Below are positions 1 through 4,969 of a stretch of DNA of 5,329 nucleotides, in pieces. The notes beneath the pieces are model-generated. The model saw nothing but the letters and a program-made list of their open reading frames with translations, did not search any database and was not told the origin of the DNA. Position 1 is the first letter of the stretch. The number at the start of each line of letters is the position of its first letter. Location of the stretch: NCBI GenBank assembly GCA_900772035.1, contig CAAGQE010000128.1:1-5329 (forward strand). Direction: 5' to 3'. Source of the DNA: Candidatus Gastranaerophilales bacterium (GTDB lineage Bacteria > Cyanobacteriota > Vampirovibrionia > Gastranaerophilales > Gastranaerophilaceae). Both the position numbers and the translations under genes were made by a program.

Positions 1-284
1 ATGAACAAAAAGTAGCTGCAGAAAAGAAAAAGATTGAGGATGCTAAAAAGGCACAACAAAAGAAAGTTGCTGATGCAAAGAAAGCACAACAAGCAAAAGT
101 TGACGCTCAAAAGAAAAAAGTAGCAGATGCTCAAAAGGCTCAACAAAAGAAAGTTGCTGATGCGAAAAAAGCACAACAAGCAAAGATTGATGCTCAAAAG
201 AAAAAAGCAGCACAACAAAAAGCAGCAAACCAAAAGAAAGTTCAACAAAAGAAAAACGCAATTAAGTCTCTTACAACTTGGTAG
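1..284 (+). CDS. Lys/Ala/Gln-rich helical repeat protein, C-terminal part (5' end outside window)
   Basis: The frame starting at base 3 is open from the window edge to a TAG at 282-284, giving the last 93 residues of a longer protein. By hand count about 31% are Lys, 24% Ala and 18% Gln, with almost no aromatic residues until the end (SLTTW). Short modules recur: DAKKAQQKKVA, DAKKAQQAKV and DAQKKKVA, of 11, 10 and 8 residues. Together they form a 29-residue unit present twice. Such composition predicts a long, very basic helix or coiled coil, as in TolA-like linkers or histone-H1-like tails, but no family can be assigned without the N-terminus. The other two forward frames hit stops within the first 40 bases. 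A terminator follows closely, so this is the last gene of its transcript. Function unknown; the frame itself is secure because the repeats stay in register. Confidence 0.75.
   Translation, partial: EQKVAAEKKKIEDAKKAQQKKVADAKKAQQAKVDAQKKKVADAQKAQQKKVADAKKAQQAKIDAQKKKAAQQKAANQKKVQQKKNAIKSLTTW
39..212 (+). repeat. Two tandem 87-bp repeats inside the coding region
   Basis: Copy 1 is 39-125 and copy 2 is 126-212. Comparing them by eye I count 8 differences in 87 positions. Most are third-codon changes, such as GCA/GCG and AAA/AAG; a few change residues (Lys to Gln, Val to Ile, Val to Ala). The 87-bp period is 29 codons, so copy-number change would keep the frame. More diverged Gln/Lys/Ala repeats continue on both sides. 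Confidence 0.85.
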
Positions 285-304
285 AACTTAGAAATACTTG
301 AAAG

Positions 305-329
305 AAGCGGTGTAACAGCCGCTTTTTTT
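305..329 (+). terminator. Rho-independent terminator after the repeat-protein gene
   Basis: AAGCGG (305-310) pairs with CCGCTT (319-324) around an 8-nt loop, and a run of seven T (323-329) follows. It lies 20 nt after the TAG stop and just before the uppS promoter, so it separates the two transcription units. Confidence 0.85.
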
Positions 330-330
330 A

Positions 331-358
331 TTGCTAAAAAATCTTTATGACGTATAAT
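331..358 (+). promoter_or_regulatory. Candidate sigma70-type promoter for uppS-rdgB
   Basis: A perfect TATAAT at 353-358 is preceded by TTGCTA at 331-336 (4 of 6 to TTGACA) with a 16-nt spacer. The -35 element begins right after the T-run of the upstream terminator, giving a compact terminator-promoter junction. Predicted transcription start is about 365, leaving a leader of about 20 nt. Confidence 0.55.
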
Positions 359-372
359 TTCACTAAAAAAAC

Positions 373-376
373 GGAG
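373..376 (+). promoter_or_regulatory. Ribosome binding site fixing the TTG start of uppS
   Basis: GGAG at 373-376 sits 7 nt before TTG at 384-386. No ATG lies between this site and the conserved catalytic region, where the first internal Met is residue 25, so the SD site supports TTG as the start. Confidence 0.75.
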
Positions 377-383
377 AAAAAAG

Positions 384-1121
384 TTGGCTACTTTTAGTGA
401 AGAAGATATTATAAAAACGGTAAAAGATACCGATTTAAAGCACATTGCGGTTATTATGGACGGCAACAGACGTTGGGCAAAGGAAAGATGTTTGCCTTCT
501 GCCGTCGGACACAAAAAAGGCGTTTCGGCTCTGAAAGCAACGATGCGCGCTTGCGATGATTTTGGTATTAAATATTTGACGGTATATGCATTTTCGACCG
601 AAAACTGGAAAAGAACTCCCGATGAAGTTAATTTTTTGATGAGTTTGCTTGCCAATACTTTGAAAAACGAACTTGATGAAATGCATGAAAACGGTGTAAA
701 GATTACCTTTGTCGGAAATATAGCAGGCTTAAATTCCGAACTTCAAAAGGTTGTTTTCGACTCTGAAGAAAAGACGAAAAATAATACGGGCGTAAATTTG
801 CAGATTGCGTTTAATTACGGCTCAAGAATGGAGATAACAAACGCTTGCCGTGAGATTGCAAAGGCTGTAAAGAGCGGTGAAATAGACGTTGATGATATCT
901 CAGAGGATTTAATTTCATCAAAACTTTATACGTCGAAAATTCCCGACCCCGATTTACTTATCAGAACAGGCGGCGAAAAGCGTATCAGCAATTATCTGCT
1001 TTGGCAATGTGCCTATTCTGAAATTTATGTTACGGACTTGTATTGGCCTGAATTTGACAAAAATGCGCTTGCTGACGCGGTTACGGAATATGCAAATCGT
1101 ACAAGAAGGTTCGGTAAATAA
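384..1121 (+). CDS. uppS: Undecaprenyl diphosphate synthase (cis-prenyltransferase)
   Basis: This 245-residue protein belongs to the cis-prenyltransferase (UppS) family, which condenses farnesyl diphosphate with eight isopentenyl diphosphates to make the C55 carrier of peptidoglycan and other envelope polymers. It acts at the inner face of the membrane. The family blocks are all present: HIAVIMDGNRRW (20-31, with the Mg/diphosphate-binding Asp26), GHKKG (42-46), YAFSTENWKR (68-77) and DPDLLIRTGGEKRISNYLLW (188-207). His43, Ser71, Asn74, Arg77, Arg194, Arg200, Ser202 and Glu213 fall at the same numbers as the functional residues I recall for the E. coli enzyme, which also supports the chosen TTG start and SD site. 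The stop TAA shares its last A with the ATG of rdgB (TAATG), so translation is probably coupled. The usual frr or cdsA neighbours are not seen here. The gene looks intact. Confidence 0.97.
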   Translation: MATFSEEDIIKTVKDTDLKHIAVIMDGNRRWAKERCLPSAVGHKKGVSALKATMRACDDFGIKYLTVYAFSTENWKRTPDEVNFLMSLLANTLKNELDEMHENGVKITFVGNIAGLNSELQKVVFDSEEKTKNNTGVNLQIAFNYGSRMEITNACREIAKAVKSGEIDVDDISEDLISSKLYTSKIPDPDLLIRTGGEKRISNYLLWQCAYSEIYVTDLYWPEFDKNALADAVTEYANRTRRFGK

Positions 1122-1717
1122 TGATTATTACTGTTGCAACGGGAAACCCGCATAAAATTGTTGAAATGGACGAGATTAACCCTTATAAAAACATTCAACT
1201 CAAATGCGTAGAGGGTGACTTTGACCCTGTCGAGGACGGCGAGACTTTTGAGCAAAACGCTTATATTAAAGCAAAAACTGCATCATTGATGATAAAAGAT
1301 TTCGCATTTGCCGACGATTCGGGGCTTTGCGTGGATTATTTAAACGGCGCGCCGGGACTGCATTCGGCGAGATATGCTCCGACTCAGGCTGAAAAAATCG
1401 AAAAAATTTTGAAAGCAATGGACGGTGTTCCTGTTGAAAAAAGAACGGCTCGATTTGTTTGCAATATGGTCTTGACGGATAAGGACGGCAATATCGTTCA
1501 TAAAACTTTCGGAAAGGTTGAGGGATATATCGCGGAAAAAGCGGCAGGTTGCGGCGGATTTGGTTATGATCCGATTTTTTATTTGAAAGAGTATGATAAA
1601 ACTATCGCAGAACTTCCTGATGGGGTGAAAAATACTGTTTCTCACAGAGCAAACGCACTTGTTCCGATGCTTGAATTTATTAATTCAGATGAGTTTAAAA
1701 AGTTGTTGAAAAGGTAG
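1121..1717 (+). CDS. rdgB: dITP/XTP pyrophosphatase (RdgB/HAM1 family)
   Basis: The 198-residue product matches the RdgB/HAM1 nucleoside triphosphate pyrophosphatases. These hydrolyse dITP, ITP and XTP to monophosphate and diphosphate in the cytosol, keeping deaminated purines out of DNA and RNA. Visible motifs are the N-terminal phosphate-binding TGNPHKIVE (7-15), the metal-site ADDSGL (64-69) followed by GAPGLHSARYA (76-86), GGFGYDP (145-151) and SHRANAL (174-180), all in family order. Length is typical. The ATG overlaps the uppS stop by one base, and only a weak AGAAGG lies 11 nt upstream, so expression probably relies on coupling to uppS. The gene ends 9 nt before the end of the convergent regulator gene, and I see no convincing terminator between them. 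Intact, with high confidence in the family. Confidence 0.96.
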   Translation: MIITVATGNPHKIVEMDEINPYKNIQLKCVEGDFDPVEDGETFEQNAYIKAKTASLMIKDFAFADDSGLCVDYLNGAPGLHSARYAPTQAEKIEKILKAMDGVPVEKRTARFVCNMVLTDKDGNIVHKTFGKVEGYIAEKAAGCGGFGYDPIFYLKEYDKTIAELPDGVKNTVSHRANALVPMLEFINSDEFKKLLKR

Positions 1718-1726
1718 AAAAGCAAA

Positions 1727-1936
1727 CTAAAAAAAATCTTTAATATCTATTTCAAAGAATTTTGCAAGATTGTATAGAGTTTCTGTACTTGCCAGATTCT
1801 TGCCGCGTTCAATACAAGAAATGTGTTCTCTTGACATATTTACATATTCAGCCAGTTTTTCTTGAGATAATCCTTTCTCAAGCCTCAAGGCTTTTACTTT
1901 TTTGCCAATATCGTTTCTTAACTTGCGAATGCCCAT
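1727..1936 (-). CDS. Small XRE-family helix-turn-helix repressor
   Basis: This 69-residue protein is essentially a single Cro/C1-type HTH domain (HTH_3 family). Helix 1 is around 10-19. GLSQEKLAEYV (22-32) gives helix 2, MSREHISCIERGKN (34-47) holds the recognition helix and the turn after it, and TLYNLAKFFEID (53-64) closes the domain. There is no extra sensor or protease domain, so it probably acts as a simple dimeric DNA-binding switch. The ATG at 1936 is the only plausible start, since an in-frame TGA lies five codons upstream. No clear SD precedes it and the predicted leader is short. It is divergent from the exported-protein gene at 2057, with a palindrome between them, which is the classic layout of an autoregulated repressor and its target. 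That regulatory role is inferred. Its end lies tail-to-tail with rdgB. Confidence 0.9.
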   Translation of the reverse strand: MGIRKLRNDIGKKVKALRLEKGLSQEKLAEYVNMSREHISCIERGKNLASTETLYNLAKFFEIDIKDFF

Positions 1937-1951
1937 ATCAACATTTTTTCA

Positions 1952-1985
1952 TGTAATATAAATAATACTGTAATATGACATTACA
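1952..1985. promoter_or_regulatory. Candidate operator: TGTAAT inverted repeat plus an extra half-site
   Basis: TGTAAT (1969-1974) and ATTACA (1980-1985) form a perfect 6+6 inverted repeat with a 5-nt spacer. A further TGTAATAT at 1952-1959 repeats the 8 bases at 1969-1976 in direct orientation 17 bp away. The sites lie between the divergent regulator and target genes and overlap candidate promoter elements in both directions. Binding by the XRE protein is inferred from this layout only. Confidence 0.5.
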
Positions 1986-1986
1986 A
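1959..1986 (-). promoter_or_regulatory. Weak candidate promoter for the XRE gene
   Basis: Read on the minus strand, TTGTAA (1986-1981) is followed after 16 nt by TATTTA (1964-1959). The -10 match is poor, and many A/T hexamers here could serve. The palindrome would occupy its -35 and spacer. The predicted start near 1952 leaves a leader of about 15 nt. Confidence 0.3.
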
Positions 1987-2003
1987 AAAACATGGTATAT
2001 CAT
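1975..2003 (+). promoter_or_regulatory. Candidate promoter for the exported-protein gene
   Basis: ATGACA (1975-1980, 5 of 6 to TTGACA) and TATCAT (1998-2003, 5 of 6 to TATAAT) are separated by the ideal 17 nt. The -35 element lies inside the TGTAAT/ATTACA palindrome, so a bound repressor would block it. Predicted start is near 2010, giving a leader of about 47 nt. Confidence 0.5.
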
Positions 2004-2043
2004 TCATGGCAACGGTTTTCAGAATATGTTTATTTTGTTATGC

Positions 2044-2048
2044 AGGAG
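2044..2048 (+). promoter_or_regulatory. Ribosome binding site that fixes ATG 2057 as the intended start
   Basis: AGGAG at 2044-2048 is 8 nt before ATG 2057-2059. The later ATG at 2088 has no SD in front of it. This matters because the frame from 2057 stops after 17 codons, so the site shows that the gene is frameshifted and not simply started later. Confidence 0.7.
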
Positions 2049-2056
2049 AAAATATT

Positions 2057-2758
2057 ATGTTAAAAAAACAAAAGAATAGTTGTACTGATGGTTGTTATTG
2101 GAGTACTTAACTTACCTGTTTGTGCGGGGTCTTATGAGTATGTAACTCTTTCTCCAAATAGTAATGATGCTAATAATATTCAGGAAAATATCGGAAATTC
2201 TTCAAGCAACAGAACAATGGAAAGTTTTGTGAAAAAAAGGCTTCTTTTATTGTCGAGAAACCGAATAAGGAAATGGTTCCACCTGAAAAATATTTGAGTT
2301 ATTCAACACGGATAGATGATTTTTCAAATAAAAGATTAAAAAAGAAGTATTCTAAGGCAATAATTAATATTAAGAATATTTCCGATAAACCTTTAAAGTT
2401 AGAGTGGTCACAAACAAATAATGATATTTCAAGTAATACGGCGTATAATAATACTCTTTATATTGCGACTATCGGTTCACAATGTGTAGCCTTCATTGGT
2501 GGTGCGACAATTATTGGAACGCCGTTTGCAATTTATGGTGCAACAGAAATGGTAAAAAATAAAAATGCCGAGTTGCTGAATGAAATTAACTCTTACTCAA
2601 AGGCAGGTGTTGTAAATTGGAATGCGATATTACAGCCTAATGAATCAATGAATTTGCATTTTATCAAGTCAAAAACACAAATAGAGCCTGTGACTTTTAA
2701 ATCCAGATTTACAGGTGATAACGATAAATTCTATACCGAATTGAATGTGAATTTGTAA
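2057..2758 (+). pseudogene. Exported protein of unknown family, interrupted by two opposite frameshifts at A7 runs
   Basis: From ATG 2057, which has a good SD, the frame ends at TAA 2108. One base removed from the A7 run at 2062-2068 opens a frame that encodes a textbook signal peptide: basic MLKNKR, hydrophobic IVVLMVVIGVL, then PVCA before GSYEY. That frame runs to a stop at 2295. One base added to the A7 run at 2232-2238 returns to the original frame (KKKASFIVEKPNKE), which continues to TAA at 2758. The net change is zero and gives a 233-residue product. The mature part has a strand-like YSKAIINIKNISDKPLKLEW stretch, a 30-residue Gly-rich hydrophobic segment near corrected residues 133-162 (IGGATIIGTPFAIYGA), and a strand-rich C-terminus. 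I recognise no family; an envelope protein with one membrane segment is likely. Exact shift points are uncertain (within 2064-2107 and roughly 2177-2294). It may be a true pseudogene, a slippage-controlled gene, or a product of sequencing error. Confidence 0.7.
2273..2758 (+). CDS. C-terminal open frame of the frameshifted exported protein
   Basis: This is the longest uninterrupted frame of the broken gene: 161 residues if translation began at ATG 2273. I see no SD before that ATG, and codons upstream of it (IVEKPNKE) read as natural protein, so 2273 is probably an internal Met and not a real start. The frame holds the strand-like segment (27-47), the hydrophobic Gly-rich segment TLYIATIGSQCVAFIGGATI onward (61-90), and a polar tail with the charged stretch TEMVKNKNAELLNE (91-104). 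Without the upstream part the product would lack its signal peptide. It is listed separately because automatic annotation would call it as a gene of its own. Confidence 0.5.
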   Translation: MVPPEKYLSYSTRIDDFSNKRLKKKYSKAIINIKNISDKPLKLEWSQTNNDISSNTAYNNTLYIATIGSQCVAFIGGATIIGTPFAIYGATEMVKNKNAELLNEINSYSKAGVVNWNAILQPNESMNLHFIKSKTQIEPVTFKSRFTGDNDKFYTELNVNL

Positions 2759-2774
2759 ACAGAAAGTTTTTTAT

Positions 2775-2864
2775 ATGTTAGGAAAAATATTTGAATTTGT
2801 TGGATCGGTTTAGTTTATCTACTTGTATCTCATGATTTTATTTGTGGCTTATGAAAATATTTAA
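2775..2864 (+). pseudogene. Possible remnant of a small membrane protein with an in-frame TAG
   Basis: From ATG 2775 the frame reads MLGKIFEFVGSV, then TAG at 2811, then FIYLYLMILFVAYENI in the same frame to TAA at 2862. Together this resembles a 28-residue single-span peptide broken by one amber codon. There is no strong SD, the stretch is very short, and AT-rich DNA yields hydrophobic codons by chance. It is reported because it sits between two other lesioned hydrophobic frames. Low confidence that it was ever a gene. Confidence 0.25.
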
Positions 2865-2887
2865 AACTTGTAAATTTTTATAAATAG

Positions 2888-3085
2888 AAAGTAGGTTTAA
2901 GATGTGTTTTTACTACATACATTAGAGGTATTATATTTCTTTTAATTTTTTGGGGAGTATCAATTTGTTTAAGATTAAACTTTTTTTTGACAATAATTAT
3001 AACGATAATTGTTGATTCTTTTGTTGCACCTTTTCTTGAAGCAATTATAAGTATTATAATTTATGTAATTTTTAATAGAAAATGA
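2888..3085 (+). pseudogene. Small multi-span membrane protein lacking an in-frame start
   Basis: Between TAG 2885 and TGA 3083 one frame is open for 65 codons and encodes a strongly hydrophobic protein. RGIIFLLIFWGVSICL is followed by NFFLTIIITIIVDSFVAPF and then LEAIISIIIYVIFNRK, suggesting two or three membrane spans and a basic C-terminal end. The frame stays open through a T8 run at 2981-2988. It contains no ATG or GTG. TTG occurs only internally, at 2987. ATG 2902 has an AGG 6 nt upstream but is in another frame; removing one T from the T5 run at 2907-2911 would join it to the hydrophobic frame as MCFTTYIRG. The family is not recognised. The long membrane-like pattern and the terminator just after its stop argue that it is or was a gene; the missing start suggests a frameshift, a non-canonical start, or decay. 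Confidence 0.5.
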
Positions 3086-3091
3086 TTTACT

Positions 3092-3119
3092 AAAAAAGAC
3101 CTCTTGCGAGGTCTTTTTT
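3092..3119. terminator. Bidirectional Rho-independent terminator
   Basis: AAAAAAGACCTC (3092-3103) pairs perfectly with GAGGTCTTTTTT (3108-3119) around the 4-nt loop TTGC. Flanked by A6 on one side and T6 on the other, it works in either direction. It ends the plus-strand block 7 nt after TGA 3085 and also serves the ade gene arriving on the minus strand, whose stop is at 3139. Confidence 0.92.
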
Positions 3120-3138
3120 GTTGTTATGTTGTTCTCGA

Positions 3139-4866
3139 TTATGCTTTGACGGGTTCTGTATCGAAGATGTCGATAAAGTCGAACTTGTTGACGTCGAACA
3201 CGCCTTTGTCTGTAATTTTCAAATCGGGGATTACAGAAAGTGACAAGAACGCCATTGTCATAAACGGATCATCTAATGCGCAACCGATTTTCTTAACACC
3301 TTCTTTGAGTTCGTGGCATTGTTGAAGAACTGTTTCAAACGGTTGGTCTGACATCAAACCTGCAATCGGCAACGGAAGTTTTGAAACAACTTCGCCGTTA
3401 TTTACGATAACTTTTCCGCCTTGTGACTTAACGAGTTCAATAGCTGCCATTTCCATATCAGCGTCGTTTGTACCGATAACAATCATGTTGTGAGCATCGT
3501 GAGCAACTGTTGATGCGATAGCGCCTGATTTCAAGCCGAAGCCTTTGATGAAGCCTTTACCGATATTGCCTGTTGCTTTGTGACGTTCAAATACCATAAT
3601 CTTCAATACATCGTTGTCAACGTCTGCTTCCGCGTTGCCGTCAACGATTTTAACTTTTGCATTAACGCTCTTTGTAAGTAATGTTCCCGGAACAACTTCC
3701 ATCGCTCTAACGGTATCTGATTTTGCAGGGATTTTGAAATCTTCGTGTTCAATCCATTTTACGTTGACAGAACCACGGAGTTTCGGAATATCTTGTTGTT
3801 CGATGTTGCAAACCAACTTGCCGTTTTCGGCAACGACTTCGCCGCTTTTGATAACCAATGTGGGTTTGAAGTCTTTGAGGTTATCGAATACCAACATGTG
3901 CGCTCTGTAACCGGGGGCAATTGCGCCGATATCGTTCAAACCGAAGTATTCAGCCGTGTTGATTGAAGCAACTTTGATTGCCGTAATCGGGTCAACACCT
4001 GCTGCAACGGATTGGCGAACCATATCGTTGATATGACCTTTCAAATCGGTCGGGTGTCTGTCGTCGGTAACGAAGATGCAGCGTTTTGTATTTTTTGTTT
4101 TCAAAATCGGGATTAACGGTTGCAAATCTTTTGCTGCCGAACCTTCTCTAATCATAACGTACATACCGAGACCGAGTTTTTCGGTTGCTTCTTCGGGAGT
4201 TGTGCATTCGTGGTCTGACATAACACCTGCCGCAACGTAACCGCAAAGATTTTTGCCTGTTAAGCCGGGAGCGTGACCGTCAATTTTTTTGTGTTTTGAA
4301 AGACCGAGTTTCAATTTTGCCATAACTTCTTTGTCGCAGTTGAGAACTCCGGGGAAGTTCATCATTTCCGCAACACCCAAAATTCCGGGGGCATCCATAA
4401 GAAGTGACAAATCGTAACTTGTAAGTTCAAAACCTGAAGTTTCCGAATTAGTAGCGGGAACGCAAGACGGAAGCATCATATCAACTTGCAAGGGAAGATT
4501 TTTGCAAGCTTCTCTCATGAAACTTATACCGTGCAAACCGAAAACGTTTGAGATTTCGTGCGGGTCTGCGATAACCGTGACAGTGCCTTCCGGAACAACC
4601 GCTTTTGCAAATTCTTTCGGCAAACACATTGAACTTTCAATGTGAACGTGACCGTCGATAAATGCGGGGGTAACGTATGCGCCGTTTACGTCGATTTCTT
4701 TTTCACCTTTGTAGCCGTTGCCCATACCTGCGATACGACCTGCGTAAACGGCAATGTCCATTTTTTTGATTTCGTCGTTAAATACGTTTACGACATTTGC
4801 GTTTCTGATTACTAAATCAGCAGGTTCTTCACCTTTCGCAACTCTTATAAGTTTTTCTGCGTTCAT
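3139..4866 (-). CDS. ade: Adenine deaminase
   Basis: The 575-residue protein is an adenine deaminase of the amidohydrolase superfamily. It is a cytosolic metalloenzyme that converts adenine to hypoxanthine and ammonia for purine salvage or nitrogen use. The N-terminal part has the superfamily's small strand domain with PADLVIRNANVVNV (15-28). The barrel then begins with the metal-binding motif GHVHIESSM (72-80). It continues with ADPHEISNVFG (100-110), VAEMMNFPG (165-173), DGHAPGL (196-202), SDHE (217-220) and VTDDRHPTDL (266-275). The C-terminal adenine deaminase domain includes STVAHDAHNMIVIGTNDADM, around 460-480. Length is close to the roughly 580 residues usual for the family. ATG 4866 has AGGAG (4877-4873) 6 nt upstream. 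The gene is transcribed alone, divergent from cimA, and ends at the shared bidirectional terminator. No frame lesion is seen over 1.7 kb. Confidence 0.97.
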   Translation of the reverse strand: MNAEKLIRVAKGEEPADLVIRNANVVNVFNDEIKKMDIAVYAGRIAGMGNGYKGEKEIDVNGAYVTPAFIDGHVHIESSMCLPKEFAKAVVPEGTVTVIADPHEISNVFGLHGISFMREACKNLPLQVDMMLPSCVPATNSETSGFELTSYDLSLLMDAPGILGVAEMMNFPGVLNCDKEVMAKLKLGLSKHKKIDGHAPGLTGKNLCGYVAAGVMSDHECTTPEEATEKLGLGMYVMIREGSAAKDLQPLIPILKTKNTKRCIFVTDDRHPTDLKGHINDMVRQSVAAGVDPITAIKVASINTAEYFGLNDIGAIAPGYRAHMLVFDNLKDFKPTLVIKSGEVVAENGKLVCNIEQQDIPKLRGSVNVKWIEHEDFKIPAKSDTVRAMEVVPGTLLTKSVNAKVKIVDGNAEADVDNDVLKIMVFERHKATGNIGKGFIKGFGLKSGAIASTVAHDAHNMIVIGTNDADMEMAAIELVKSQGGKVIVNNGEVVSKLPLPIAGLMSDQPFETVLQQCHELKEGVKKIGCALDDPFMTMAFLSLSVIPDLKITDKGVFDVNKFDFIDIFDTEPVKA

Positions 4867-4902
4867 TAATTTCTCCTGATTTACACAACATCTATTGAAA
4901 AT

Positions 4903-4933
4903 ATAATAACATAGAAAATTTTAAAAATAACAA
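4903..4933 (-). promoter_or_regulatory. Candidate promoter for ade
   Basis: On the minus strand TATTAT (4908-4903, 5 of 6) is directly preceded by TGT (4911-4909), an extended -10 pattern. A TTGTTA -35-like element (4933-4928) lies 19 nt upstream, longer than ideal. Predicted start is about 4896, leaving a leader of about 30 nt, too short to hold a riboswitch. Confidence 0.45.
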
Positions 4934-4947
4934 GTTTATGATAAAAT
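4919..4947 (+). promoter_or_regulatory. Candidate promoter for cimA
   Basis: TAAAAT at 4942-4947 (5 of 6) is preceded by TGA (4939-4941), an extended -10 pattern. The -35 region is only TTTTAA (4919-4924). It overlaps the ade promoter region, so the two genes share a compact divergent control region. Confidence 0.4.
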
Positions 4948-4969
4948 CCTTTTGAAATACGGTGAAATT

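Larger units (their letters stand above)
2759..3091. other. Very AT-rich stretch with no intact gene
   Basis: Between the exported-protein stop and the terminator no complete gene with a start, SD and stop is visible on either strand. It holds the two hydrophobic remnants described separately (2775-2864 and 2888-3085). A 10-codon frame from ATG 2851 (MKIFKTCKFL) is too short to support. No tRNA, insertion sequence or repeat array is seen. Confidence 0.6.

Noticed and set aside
43..261. Minus-strand 72-residue frame across the repeats
   Set aside because: It is the complement of the Lys/Gln/Ala codons (giving Leu/Phe/Val/Ser runs); no SD and no independent support.
1..284. CRISPR-like or non-coding repeat array
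   Set aside because: Repeats are adjacent without unique spacers, keep codon register and encode a consistent protein pattern.
242..686. Minus-strand frames (137 and 83 residues) over the start of uppS
   Set aside because: Shadows of a strongly conserved gene; no plausible protein features.
1025..1645. Minus-strand frames over the end of uppS and inside rdgB
   Set aside because: Shadows of coding sequence with clear family motifs on the plus strand.
1718..1765. Terminator between rdgB and the XRE gene
   Set aside because: Only a 5-bp AT-rich stem (TCTTT/AAAGA) with a 12-nt loop can be drawn; not convincing in either direction.
1762..1956. Plus-strand 64-residue frame over the XRE gene
   Set aside because: Shadow of the HTH gene; no SD, and it lacks any recognisable pattern.
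2114..2125. Lipoprotein signal at LPVC in the exported protein
   Set aside because: The residue before Cys is Val, not Gly, Ala or Ser, so the lipobox is poor; VCA followed by GSY fits signal peptidase I better.
2088..2297. ATG 2088 as the start of an independent 69-residue gene
   Set aside because: No SD precedes it, the basic part of the signal peptide (KNKR) would be lost, and the end after 2232 (RLLLLSRNRIRKWF) looks like out-of-frame translation.
2851..2883. 10-codon frame MKIFKTCKFL
   Set aside because: Too short, with no SD and no way to join the neighbouring hydrophobic frame without crossing the TAG at 2885.
3104..3966. Plus-strand frames (73, 98 and 73 residues) over ade
   Set aside because: They lie opposite the intact adenine deaminase gene and show no start signals.
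4866..4900. Purine riboswitch ahead of ade
   Set aside because: The predicted leader is about 30 nt, too short for an aptamer, and no conserved purine-riboswitch core is seen.
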